Shown: one piece after another, positions 1 to 9,874 of the stretch
How positions within the stretch are numbered: the first letter of the stretch is position 1
How the letters are laid out: the number at the start of each line of letters is the position of its first letter
Assembly: GCA_000310025.1 (NCBI GenBank)
Contig: FN648559.1
Coordinates: 102,968 to 143,291 of the forward strand
DNA: 40,324 nt
Direction of reading: 5' to 3'
Source: Ectocarpus siliculosus
Taxonomy: Eukaryota; Sar; Phaeophyceae; Ectocarpales; Ectocarpaceae
The notes under the pieces: generated by a model
What the model saw: the letters and a program-made list of their open reading frames with translations, nothing else
Database searches by the model: none
What the model was told of the DNA's origin: nothing
Program-made: the position numbers and the translations under genes

Positions 1-688
1 AAAAGTACGTCGCCGGGGCGGCGGCCGGGGCGACAGCATCCGCCGGTGGCGCTGCCGTCGCGGACCGCGCCGCCGAACCTCCGAAGTGAGCAGGCAGAAC
101 AACGTCCTCTACTGCTTCCAGCAGCACACAGCCTTCTGACTGCAAGAGGCGGCCATGGCGGAGCGCGAGTTCCACCGTGTACTCGGCCAAGAGCTTCTTC
201 GCCTCGGCCTGGCGATAGGCAACGGACTTGTCGCCCGCCCGCGAAGTGGCCACCTTCCTGGCGCGCGCCAAAACTGCCGTGTAGGTCTCCGCCCCGGCAA
301 GGGGCGGCAGCCGAGTGGCCACCTCACCCAAACGGAGGACCAACTCCTCCACAGTGCCCTGATCGCAACCGAGCCGGTTGCGGTCGAACACCCGCCCAAG
401 GTCCAGCGTTGCCCCGGCTCCCGGCACCAGCGCCGTGTAGCACGGCAGAGCGTAGGCCGCCGTGGTCGCGTCCACAAACGCGGCCGTCTGGCGGTCGGGC
501 CGGGGAGGCAGCCCAGGTGGAGGCGGGGAAAGCGGTCCCATCGGCGCGCTGGCAGCCGCTGGGGCCGCGGCAGCCGCCGCCGGGGCAGCAGCCGCTGAGG
601 AAGAAGGCGCCGCCGCTGAGGAAGCCGTTGTAGGAGAAGCAGCCGCCGAAGCCGCCGCCGTGGCGCGCCGCGTGTTGCAAGGCGGCAT
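1..688 (-). CDS. Ala/Pro-rich protein of unknown function, truncated at left edge of window
   Basis: An uninterrupted frame runs from an ATG at 688 (minus strand) to the first base of the window, about 229 codons with no stop, so the 3' end lies outside. The protein starts MPPCNTRR. It then has an Ala/Ser/Pro low-complexity segment (about residues 9-60), a Pro run, and from about residue 70 a more ordinary globular stretch with LDLGRVFDRNRLGCDQG followed by Lys/Arg/Ala-rich helical sequence. It becomes Ala/Pro-rich again at the truncated end. The composition switch (low complexity, folded, low complexity) and the absence of stops in GC-rich DNA suggest real coding. I do not recognise the family. 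A gag-like protein of a retroelement and a host gene are both possible. The region upstream of the ATG (689-780) shows no clear promoter motif. Confidence 0.6.
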   Translation of the reverse strand, partial: MPPCNTRRATAAASAAASPTTASSAAAPSSSAAAAPAAAAAAPAAASAPMGPLSPPPPGLPPRPDRQTAAFVDATTAAYALPCYTALVPGAGATLDLGRVFDRNRLGCDQGTVEELVLRLGEVATRLPPLAGAETYTAVLARARKVATSRAGDKSVAYRQAEAKKLLAEYTVELALRHGRLLQSEGCVLLEAVEDVVLPAHFGGSAARSATAAPPADAVAPAAAPATYF

Positions 689-2214
689 GTTACGACTCTC
701 GAATATATCCCTTCTCCTCTATAGCTCCGGCGTATTTCGGGAGAGAAAAGGGGGACTGAACTAGGTGGGGTCATTTTCCAACATCCTTTCTGGAATATCT
801 GACTCTTCTCGATTTCGTTCCGAAATCTAGATGCGTCTCAAATCCGAGATTACTGAAGGAACAATTCCCACCGCCAAGGGTTGACCGATGACAGTTGGCC
901 GGTCGGACTCGAGAGGGACGAGAGAAGCACACCCACCCTCAATCCATCCCGTGTTGCTTACCTGGGGCAGGTATGTATGTGGGAGATCTCCCTGTAGCTG
1001 CCCCCGATGATTGTACGGTAGGGTTCAAGCAGAGTATGGTGGCGACTGCAGGTCGGCTTGATATCTATAGGCAACGGGCGACCAACGGTTGGTTGATGAG
1101 TAGGATGAGAGGATTAGACAATGGCTGTGGAAGGGATCGGAGGATAAAAAATTAGAACATAAAGCATGAGTAGGCAGGTGTATGTGTCTGGATCCCGCGT
1201 GAACGTCGGATAAATCTTGGTGCGTTCCCGGGGTTCCTCCGAACACCTGCACACCTGTCGTGCGTGGTTAAGAGCCAGACACGTGCTGGTAAGAAAGAAA
1301 CTCAAGCACGTTCGGCGAATACCAATAGTTGGTACAGTATCGTGGGGGCACAAGTAGGGCAAATGCTTGCAGTTCATGCGCACGGTGCAAACATTTCAAT
1401 GGACCAATGTAGGGCGTGCTGGACGTATCCAGCGGTGGGTTCGTGAAATATGTAGGCAATGTTGGTTTTGGTGTAGGTCTATACGAGGAGCAGCCAATGC
1501 AGTGAATTAGACCGTGACCACAATGAATTGACCGTCACCACGAAATTTGTGGTTTTCCGGGGGAGTATCCTCACCTTTTTTACAGGTGGAAACGAAGTGG
1601 CTGTGCGAAATACTACAACGTGTCGTCATCCCTTTGAATCTAGAGTGTGTCAATCACCCGATTCTTGTGCTCGAAGCGGATCATTAAATGTATCTACATA
1701 AAGCATCAATGTGGTGAGGGGGCTAAACAATCTCCCACAGGAATCGACACTATCATGGGATGCCGCTCCACCACTGCTGAGCACTCTCACGGTATATCTT
1801 TGAAAACCTGCAGCAGGATCTGTATTGTATAGATAGGGTGGGACGATGGTGGGACGGATGATCTCACTGTTGCATGTAGCATCCCCGCCCTCTCTGCTGT
1901 ACCTCGCCCCGAGTACTTGGTCTCTTGATGATGGACACGTAAGCGTCGGTATGTGCTCTTGAGTACGAATGAAAACGAATGGATAAATGGGGAGAGACTC
2001 TTAACGCCACTTCTGCGCTGACTATGTAAACCATAAGCCGCTTCTGGATGGGGGTGGATGGGAGTGCCACCGGGGTTGGCCGTTGTTCGCGCACGCTGAG
2101 TACGACTCTTCGCCCGTTGGCAACGTATGTGATGGTGTAGTACGAATCCTGCTACGGCCGTAAACAAACGGGTTTCTTTTGTGAAGCACTTCGCGTTCAC
2201 CGTCGACGAGAGAA
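689..2214. other. No convincing gene; contains first copy of a dispersed repeat
   Basis: Short open frames only, none with coding character. The stretch from about 930 to 1270 resembles about 5715-6030 in the same orientation. Both contain a cytosine-rich start, the shared string TCTGGATCCCGCGTGAA and an end of the form CCGAACAC...CGTGCGTGGT. The rest, 1271-2214, shows nothing I can name. Confidence 0.45.
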
Positions 2215-2457
2215 TGTTAGTATACCCTTTTAAGTGTGTTGAAGATGATGGTATCACTTGTATTTAGGACAGCAGACACGATCAGGACGCGGCGGGAGCA
2301 GGAGAGAGAGAGTGCCACGACACAGCAAGCACTCCCGCAGGGTCGAGCCCCGTGGATCAACCATGAAACCAACCCAGGGGACTATCAATTCCTATCTGCG
2401 TAGCCAATTCCTACAGTCCCGTTGGAATATTCTCATCCGCTCATGCACACACGAACA
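2215..2457 (-). repeat. LTR, downstream (3') copy
   Basis: 243 bp, TG...CA ends, identical by eye to 5211-5453. Preceded on the left by GAGAA, one half of the target site duplication. Confidence 0.92.
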
Positions 2458-2465
2458 CCCTCCCT
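2458..2465 (-). other. Polypurine tract
   Basis: On the minus strand the bases immediately upstream of this LTR read CCAGGGAGGG. A purine run touching the inner LTR edge is the usual plus-strand primer of LTR retrotransposons, and it sets the orientation of the element. The opposite inner edge (5200-5210) has no comparable tract. Confidence 0.6.
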
Positions 2466-3400
2466 GGTTCTTTACGCTAGTAACTAACCACTAGTGGGCA
2501 TGCACACGCCGGATGCGACGAAAACCCAAACGGACAAAAAAACCAACGCGAAAACATAACAGGGGGAAACCCGGCCTCCGGGTCAAAACCCCCACCAATA
2601 TTCACCGTTCCACCGGATACTGTCACTGTTGCGCTACCAGAGCAAGATCAATACATGCACAATACCAGTCGCGCCAGGATCCACGCTTGGAATCTATATC
2701 TACAAACGTGGGCGGCGTGCTATCATATTCTTCCTGCATGACGTACCAAGATCATAACCCTGTTTCCAACAACGGCCTATCTCAATTCTTGGTGAGCAAT
2801 AGCGTAAGACTATCCTGACGAGTTGGTTCAAACAACTACCATGCGGCTGCACTACTATCTGTTATTCAAACAAACATCAGACAAACATCGAAATCGCCCC
2901 CCCCCCCTCGCTGACGTAACACAGCGCACCGGGGCATAAGGCAATCATCCAACATTTTCTGAGCGACACACAACCGGCATGCATTTTTCGACAATCCTCT
3001 GTTCTCGTCGACGTACAACACTGATGTCCCAATTTTTCCTCATACGTTCCTTCAGCGGTTCCAACAGTATCCCAGATTCCTGCACATTTCGCAACCTAGA
3101 GAACGGCCCCACTTGGCGGCAATCAAGAAGTTTCAACCAAATGACTACCAGGAAAATACTGAACATGTGGACGCGAACGCCTCCGAGAAACACGGAACAT
3201 CCTCCCTGGCTCTTCAACCAAAGTGCACTCATGACAACTAACGAGGATCACCAACTTCGCTACGAATACCATCAAACACCAAATACCGTCAAGAAAGAAG
3301 CGCCAATCCAGCACTGTGATGCGTGTTGCTCCCCTCCCAGCGCTCGTCCCGGCCTGTAGCCTCGCCAGAAACGGAGTTCTCTTTTTAGCATCACGAGGCA
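2466..3400. other. LTR-element interior without recognised coding sequence
   Basis: Short open frames on both strands, none matching a retroelement domain by eye. A run of C lies near 2898-2909. The phrase CCTCCCTGGyTCTT occurs both near the 3' LTR (about 2458) and near 3200, a short internal duplication. Confidence 0.4.
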
Positions 3401-3414
3401 AGTACCCTCCCCCC

Positions 3415-4131
3415 CACGCCCCTTCCGACGTGCCGCGGGGTTCCCCCTCACGCCCTTTCCGGCGCGCCACGGGGCTGCTTCGGTTTTCTCCCCCCCTCAC
3501 GCCCCGTCCGACGCGCCATGGGGCCTTAGAGTTTTTTTTTTTTTTTTTTTTTTGCCCTCCCGCGCCCCTCCCGTCGCGGCTGCGAGCACACGGCCCTCCC
3601 GCCGTGTTATTTTTGTTGTTGCCCTCCCGCGCCCCTCCCGTCGCGGCTGCGAGCACACGGCCCTCCTGCCGTGTTATTTTGTTGTTGCCCTCCCGCGCCC
3701 CTCCCGTCGCGGCTGCGAGCACACGGCCCTCCCGCCGTGTTATTTTGTTGTCGCCCTCCCGCGCCCCTCACGTCGCAGCTATGAGCACACGGCCCTCCCG
3801 CCGTGTTATGTGGTTGTCGCCCTCCCGCGCCCCTTCCGTCGCAGCTATGAGCACACGGCCCTCCCGCCGTGTTATTTGGTTGTCGCCCTCCCGCGCCCCT
3901 TCCGTCGCAGCTGTGGGCACACGGCCATATCGCCGTGTTCTGCGGACATTGCCCCCCCCCATGCTCCTTGCTGCGCGGCACGGGGCTGTTTTGCTTGTTG
4001 CCCTCCCGCGCCCCTTCCGTCGCGGCTGTGGGCACACGACCATCTCGCCGTGTTCTCTGAATGTTGCCCCCCCACGCTCCTTCCGTCGCGGCTATGGGCA
4101 CACGGCCTTGCGGCCGGTTTTCTGTGAGTCC
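3415..4131. repeat. 66-bp tandem repeat array inside the LTR element
   Basis: Units starting GCCCTCCCGCGCCCC begin at 3554, 3621, 3687, 3753, 3819 and 3885, then after a shorter divergent unit at 4000 and 4066. Spacing is 66 bp (67 in the first). Each unit contains a GAGCACACGGCC-type core and a GCCGTGTTAT-type end. The left-hand units are near identical and the right-hand ones diverge progressively. Before the array (about 3415-3530) there are three shorter related blocks around CACGCCCCTTCCGACG, then a run of 22 T at 3532-3553. Because 66 is a multiple of three, long open frames run through the array on both strands (for example 3316-4212 plus). They encode a 22-residue periodic peptide, which I regard as a by-product. 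Confidence 0.88.
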
Positions 4132-4417
4132 ACCCTTCCACGCTGCTGCAATGGTGCCATCTTCACCATCTCCTGCTGCTGCTGTTGTGTGTGGATGGAG
4201 CGCGCGCAGTGACTCGCGCGGCAATGATGTATTTCCTCCGCCTCTTCTCACAAGGCCTCACGTGCTACATCCAGCTCCTCGTCATCGCTCGCCGCCACGA
4301 TCGCCAGGACTGCCTACAGGGTCTGCACGATACTGACCGATGCCCCCGCTTGTTGCACCGATATTATCTACTGCCTCACCCCACGATGTCTTTCTTCCCA
4401 TGGTCCCACGATTAGCT

Positions 4418-5173
4418 TCACCTGGTTCCTTTGATGGCGCATCGACGGCGTCGGCGGGATGCATGCTGCCTCAGCTCTCTAGACGCAAGCACTTTCCCGC
4501 GGTCAACAGGCACACCTGGTGTGCCGTCTGCGGCACCCCCTCCAGCGCCGCACAGCTCTTCTCGACGTGATGAGTACGTTGCTCTGACTCTTCGGCAAGT
4601 GCCTCGAGCGGCGGCTGCATCTCTACCAGCGTTGCCTATGTTGTAGAGGTATTCGGTGTTCTGGAATCTACCAAACCCACCGTCAGCAGGGACCTGAAAT
4701 GCACACAGCGGTTCGCCTTCCGCAACCGGCCGACTGCTGATGATCTCTGCTGCAGCCGTGTAGTCTATGCAAGCGCCCACCGAAGCAGGCTGCTCTTGGG
4801 ATGATGACCCCCCGACGTCCCCGCTGCCCGGTCCTATGTCCAGGTCCGCTCCAGCAGGGATCCTTGGCACTACCGGGCTGGTTCCCGGTCTGGTGCTTCT
4901 TCCCCCGTGCTGTGCGGGCGGCGTGATTCCGTCGTTGTGCGGCCCCTCTTCCAGCAGACCGCGGGCAGACGTGGCGCCCGTAACGACAGCGCCCACCGTG
5001 GCGCCGCCGGACTCCCCCTCCTTCTCTAACTTTCCGAGGGCGGCTCGGAGTAGCCCTGCCAACTGCTGTACCTCGTCCGTCAGGCCTGAAACTTTGCTCT
5101 CCAGGTTGCCAACCCTGCCCTGCGTACTAGTGGTGACGTCGGCAGCCTCTGCTGCAACATCGGCGCCACTCAT
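4418..5173 (-). pseudogene. gag-like ORF of the LTR element (probably frameshifted)
   Basis: From an ATG at 5173 an open frame of 251 codons reaches a stop at 4418. The N-terminal part (residues about 1-55) is acidic and Ala/Glu-rich with a heptad-like stretch, LESKVSGLTDEVQQLAGLL, a likely coiled coil. A Gly/Ser/Pro-rich linker follows. Position directly after the 5' LTR fits gag. The last third becomes Arg-rich and unprotein-like downstream of about 4640. There another frame (about 4640-4467) reads as more plausible helical coding sequence before its own stop, so I infer a frameshift near 4640. No zinc knuckle is seen. It could be an intact accessory protein, but loss of function with mobilisation by a full-length relative is more likely. 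Confidence 0.55.
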
Positions 5174-5210
5174 CTCCAGCACGGGTTCCCTCGAGGGATA
5201 CACTCTAGAG

Positions 5211-5453
5211 TGTTAGTATACCCTTTTAAGTGTGTTGAAGATGATGGTATCACTTGTATTTAGGACAGCAGACACGATCAGGACGCGGCGGGAGCAGGAG
5301 AGAGAGAGTGCCACGACACAGCAAGCACTCCCGCAGGGTCGAGCCCCGTGGATCAACCATGAAACCAACCCAGGGGACTATCAATTCCTATCTGCGTAGC
5401 CAATTCCTACAGTCCCGTTGGAATATTCTCATCCGCTCATGCACACACGAACA
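5211..5453 (-). repeat. LTR, upstream (5') copy
   Basis: 243 bp, TG...CA ends, identical by eye to 2215-2457. Followed at 5454 by GAGAA, the second half of the target site duplication. It contains a short GA run (GGAGAGAGAGAG) and the AT-rich phrase GTATACCCTTTTAAG. Confidence 0.92.
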
Positions 5454-7186
5454 GAGAACGAGGACCGTAAACCGTTCTCCCTCAACTACTTTAAGGCACG
5501 CACTCCAAGAGGAGAGAGGTGGGATCTGCTGTAGGAACAAAATAAAAATGAAAAACAAACGCATTTTGTGTGACATCCGGCTGACACGTCAGAAACGTCG
5601 TGCATTGAAGGGTGTGCTGACGGGCAACAGGGTACGGGACGAGCACACTCCAGCGAGACTTTAGATCGTAGTGCAGTAGACCGATCGGACGCAACAAGAG
5701 CAACGAAGCATATCATTCATTCCTGCATCGCGTTGCTTACCCCGTGCAGGTGTCCCAGTAGTTGCGGCGATGGCTACAGCAGTGCGCAAGAGCAGCTGGA
5801 CAAGGTGTAAGTGACAACTCCAGGCGCTTGGTATCTTGGTAGTAGGCGGTTGGGGTGTAGAGGAAGAACGGATGTACGTTGTGGAAGGAGAGGGGCCGAG
5901 AAAAGAGGGTGAAAGATTGAAGAAGATGTATAGATGTCTGGATCCCGCGTGAATTTCGGATGAATTTCGACCGAAACGACCCCTGCGCTGTTCATCGTAT
6001 AGCACCGAACACGTGCCGTGCGTGGTGGTGATGAAGTTATGAAGGTTTTTCTGGTGCGTTCTTTTAATGTTTTTCCTGCTGGCGAAGAAGAAATACAGAC
6101 CAGTTCGGGGTATGTATTCACAGTTCCTCCGAAACTAATGTTTGGCAAAATACGTCGGGACATTTTGCAAGCGAATTCGGCCAGGGTATGTAGTGAACAG
6201 ACAACGACCACGACCCCGGCAAACCCGACAACTTGATGCGCCACAGATCCGAGGGCAGCTATCGAAAGAGCAGGCGGCGCCGAGCCTACAGTACACAATA
6301 CGGCATTCGCCGTGGGCATGGTCATGCACCAGAAATGTTCCTCGAGCGGGGTTGTCTGTTATGTGCATACAGCATGTGATGTCTCTTGTCTCGCCGAGGT
6401 GCGGGTATGTATGCGTTCGCATGGCCGCCAAAGTGAATTGCATGTCCGCTCAACGGAAAGACTTCAAGTGGTTGAAAAACTGAGTAGCATCAAGAGGCTA
6501 TCACAAAACATTTCTGTTCCTGGCGCAAATTTCCGACGAAAAAGAAAAGAAAAGTGGTCGCCACGAAGAAGAAAGCAGCGGGGATGGCGAGATGACACGG
6601 GGGACAGGAGAGGCTCCCTATCCACATATACGTACACACAGACCACCGCGTTGCTTCGGCCAAAGGAGGATGTTGGCGAATTGTACTCCTGGGAGGCTTC
6701 CGTGTTGTTTGGCCTGGAATCGGGGCGAGGGGAATGCACGCAGCCTCGGCCGCGGCGTCGGCGTGTGTCAACGTGTCGACACGATATAACAGCAGCCCCA
6801 CCTGGAGACCCCATTTTGCTCTTGGCGCATGCACTATACTCTGTAGGGCGCGGAGAGTCTTCTTGTCGATCGCGGGGCGTGGTTATTGAGGAGCTCGGGA
6901 GAGCTGGCACCGAGGCCTCGCGTGCTCCGTGGAGGAAGGACGGGCGTTTCTCCTTTGGCGATGTGAAGTGAGTGGTCCTTTACTTGAGGTTCACGGCTGC
7001 ACCCCGACTCGTGGTCCAAAAGTGCGACAGATTTATCTCCTATACTGCTGCTGTTTCGAACCCCAGATCGATGAGTATGTACTGTAATCGGTCAGGTTCG
7101 GCCGTTGTTGCTCATCGAGCAGAAGTAGACCTCCTTTTCCACTGCTGCAGCTGCAGGAATCAGTCCGCCGTTACGGCCTGTTCACA
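5454..7186. other. No convincing gene; second copy of a dispersed repeat
   Basis: About 5715-6030 is the second, diverged copy of the repeat at about 930-1270. Downstream, several overlapping open frames (for example 6312-6971 plus) lack codon bias, domains or splice context, and I do not call them. Confidence 0.4.
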
Positions 7187-7266
7187 AGCACGATGACCAC
7201 ACGACGGGTCGTAAACTGACTACTGTAAACGGCTGCGTATGTAGATACAGTAGTGGTCATCGTGCT
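7187..7266. repeat. 80-bp compound hairpin
   Basis: Outer arms AGCACGATGACCAC (7187-7200) and GTGGTCATCGTGCT (7253-7266) are perfect reverse complements. Inner arms CTACTGTA (7220-7227) and TACAGTAG (7246-7253) are also perfect. A third small hairpin, ACGACGGGTCGT, lies at 7201-7212. The whole could fold as a branched stem-loop or cruciform. No promoter or terminator was recognised beside it. Confidence 0.75.
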
Positions 7267-7442
7267 CTATAACAAAAGTTTATACCCGAGTCCGTTAAGC
7301 TTCTTTAGAACCACGAACGCGTCCCCCCAGGGTTGCCAGCCCCCCCTGTGATCACGGCTGTCTCGCCCGCACGGCGGTAAACAAGAGATTCATGGACGTA
7401 TTCTTGCGTCCCAGACTTCTCGCAAATAGTATCCCCGAAGCA

Positions 7443-8165
7443 TACCGTAAGAATGCGGGTCTTGACACAATGTGCGGTTGTCCTACAGTACATGTCGGGT
7501 TTTTAGCGCACAGGGGTGCCAAGACGCCGATACGTGCCAAGACCCTAATTCCTGTGCGGAAATGAATTTAACATTTGGTCGTGAAAATATAACGCACCCC
7601 CTGTGCGATGACTCCGATCCGTGCGATTCTGAGCAAATACAAAGCGGCGACGTGGGATGTTTTGAACGCACACCCCGGTGCCAAGACCCTGATGTACGCG
7701 ATCCTGAACAAGTCACAGCAGACACACATCACACACAAGCAACACGTCGTTTGGTGTCGTGTGGCTTGTACGAGTTCGTTCATGGTTGATTATGTACTAC
7801 TGTAGATACCGTTTGCCGGTTCCGACAATCACAACAATGTTGAACACGAAGAAGGCGGTTCTACAGAAATAATATGTAAACATCACTTGCACATGAACAA
7901 CGCTACGATACCAAAGCACAGCAGCAGTGGTGCCCAGGCCACAAGCTACTTTAGGACAGTAGTGGCCCGCGACGAAAGTTGGATACCACTCGTGGTATCA
8001 CCGAACTCCGCCGAAGGTATCGGGTTCTCCGCACACCCCCGTGCGAAGTGAACGATACCTGTGCGATAATCAATTAAATCCCTTTGGAAACCCGATTTTT
8101 TCAGCACCGCCCCCTGCCGGCTTACCGATCAGTGTCAAGACCCGTATTCTTACATTCTTACGGTA
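7443..8165. mobile_element. Putative small DNA transposon (MITE-like) with TA-ended inverted repeats
   Basis: A 26-base segment at 7443-7468 (starting TACCGTAAGAAT, ending GGGTCTTGACAC) recurs inverted at 8132-8165, where eight extra bases duplicate part of it. Both outer ends are TA, as expected if a TA target was duplicated. The interior (about 660 bp) has no transposase. It carries internal copies of related words such as GTGCCAAGACCC at about 7538 and 7679. An open frame (7472-7789 plus, Cys/Asp-rich) arises from these repeats and is not called as a gene. Confidence 0.45.
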
Positions 8166-8409
8166 ATTTTGGAAGAAGAAATTGATCTCAGGATGGTCGG
8201 TGGATTTGGATGAACTTCGGAGGAAAGTCTAAAGCTGTTACACATTTCAGTCTCTCCGACGGAAATTAATCTTTGTCGCAGTGCGTGTTCCCCTGTCATT
8301 CCGATACCTCTACCCTTGATCGACCAGGTCTCATAAGCCGATCTCGATCTATATCTATGGTGCACGTCTCGCGACATTTCAAGTACCCGTGTGTAAAGTG
8401 TGTGGTACG

Positions 8410-9050
8410 GTTGGGTAGGTGCATCGCAATTCGTGGCCACTCGCCAGGTTCCGTCCACTTCGGGGTGCATGAGCATACGCCACAAGATTACGGCCGTACA
8501 GAACGCGCCACGGCTAAAAGAACCCAGTGATATTTCAGAACGTTAGCACCATTTGCGAGCTTCGGAACCCCTACTGTACAACCTATATTGCGACCACTCG
8601 TAGCATGACCTAAAATAGCAACTAAGAACCCCAGTCTCGGTCGAAACTACATGTATAGGTTCTCAAGCGGTGGCGCGTTCTGTATGCGATCATGCGCGCT
8701 GCATCTCGTCTTCACTTTCCTCATCGGTTCGTCCTCTTCCTGTCTTCATCGCGTTCATCGCTCTTTTCGTCTCCTGGAACAATTTCGGGAAACACAGCAA
8801 CTAACAGCCCGACATCGCCCTACGGGGCTCGCCTCGCGATATCTAAAGGATTATTTGCGTGGCAGGCATTGCGATTCATGGTCCCTCGCCAAGTTTCATC
8901 ACCCTCCGAGAGGCTGTAGCATACGCAACAAAAGTGTTCGACCATGCACGACGATGCGCTTTTTGTGTCCTCTTTACCTGTTCGCCGTCTTCCTGTCCTC
9001 TTTGCCTGTTCATTGTCGACCCATTTCGGAAAACTCGAATTTGAGTATCC
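8410..9050. repeat. Diverged direct duplication, offset about 445 bp
   Basis: The stretch at 8421-8484 (GCATCGCAATTCGTGGCC... to ...GCATACGCCAC) matches 8866-8929 at roughly three quarters identity by eye. Further on, about 8690-8790 resembles about 8948-9040 (shared GCGC-TCTCGTCTTC-like and TTCCTGTC words, then an ATTTCGG-AAA end). No gene is recognised here. Confidence 0.5.
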
Positions 9051-9075
9051 GCTTGGCATCAACCAACAGCGTTAC

Positions 9076-9874
9076 AGGAAGGTTTGTTCGTCGAAGCAGA
9101 TAGAATAAACTGGTGTTTATTTTGTAACAGTCGAATTAGAATTTGGCTTCATTTTCTACCGGAAACCCAGGGTCACGGTGTTTGGAATTATTAGTGCAGC
9201 TAACGCGGCCGGAGAGACGATGAGCGTTTCGTGCGTCTCTCTCCCCAACACGTAGCCTAGAAACCGAAGAAATAATGAAGCAATTCGAAAGAAAACAAAA
9301 TAAAAGGAAGGTTTGTTCGTCGAAGCAGATAGAATAAACTGGTGGTTATTTTGTAACAGTCGAATTAGAATTTGGCTTCATTTTCTACCGGAAACCCAGG
9401 GTCACGGTGTTTGGAATTATTAGTCTATAGTTGGGGGTGTCATTCCGTGATCGAGTCCACGCAGGGGCTGTAGCAAAGTCGGGTAACGTGTGACAGCTAC
9501 AGAGCGCGTGAAGCAACGGAAGGACAGCAGCAGCCGCCTAACGCAGTAGCGGCGGCAGTTTAGAAAATCCCGCCCTCCCATCCCTTTTCTTTCGAAGGTG
9601 GGGGCATAAGTTCGGGAATATTCGGTATCTAGTCAGGTGTTGTAGAATGGTGTGTACCATTTGAGGACTTGGTCAGTTTTGGGACTCCTGCGTTTGCAGT
9701 CGTAGTCCCCCGGCTAGTATTTGTGGGGAGAGAGATGGATTTGTAAGAGTTGACGCCGGCCTTTGCAGCTAACGCGGCCGGAGAGACGATGAGCGTTTCG
9801 TGCGTCTCTCTCCCCAACACGTACCCTAGAAACCGAAGAAATAATGAAGCAATTCGAAAGAAAACAAAATAAAC
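9076..9874. repeat. Duplicated block A-B followed by A-(340-bp insert)-B
   Basis: Block A (about 119 bp, starting AGGAAGGTTTGTTCGTCG) lies at 9076-9194 and again at 9305-9424. Block B (about 110 bp, starting GCAGCTAACGCGGCCGG, ending AAACAAAATAAA) lies at 9195-9304 and again at 9765-9874. In the first unit A and B are contiguous. In the second they are separated by 340 bp (9425-9764). I saw only two base differences between copies, so the duplication is young. The insert has no GT-AG borders on either strand, no inverted ends and no target duplication. Confidence 0.85.

Larger units (their letters stand above)
2215..5453 (-). mobile_element. Non-autonomous LTR retrotransposon, complete, with 5-bp target duplication
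   Basis: Two 243-bp direct repeats (2215-2457 and 5211-5453) begin TG and end CA and show no difference by eye. The 5 bases before the left copy and after the right copy are both GAGAA, the expected target site duplication. Orientation is minus: read that way, a purine tract (AGGGAGGG) sits directly before the downstream LTR at 2458-2465, and a gag-like frame starts 37 bases inside the upstream LTR. The 2753-bp interior has no protease, integrase or reverse transcriptase that I can find, so the element must be mobilised in trans. A primer binding site for a tRNA 3' end is not evident next to 5210, so a tRNA-internal primer is possible. Identical LTRs imply a recent insertion. Confidence 0.9.

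Noticed and set aside
109-774. 221-codon ORF on the minus strand overlapping the left-edge gene
   Set aside because: Arg/Pro/Leu-rich product typical of a shadow frame. The frame starting at 688 has far better protein composition.
3316-4212. 298-codon plus-strand ORF through the tandem array
   Set aside because: It is open only because the 66-bp unit is a multiple of three and GC-rich; the minus strand is equally open. Treated as repeat.
7472-7789. Cys/Asp-rich ORF resembling a small secreted protein
   Set aside because: It is generated by repeats of GTGCCAAGACCC-type words inside a probable MITE.
9425-9764. 340-bp insert interpreted as an intron, with the first unit as a processed copy
   Set aside because: Borders are not GT-AG on either strand, even allowing for the one-base ambiguity.
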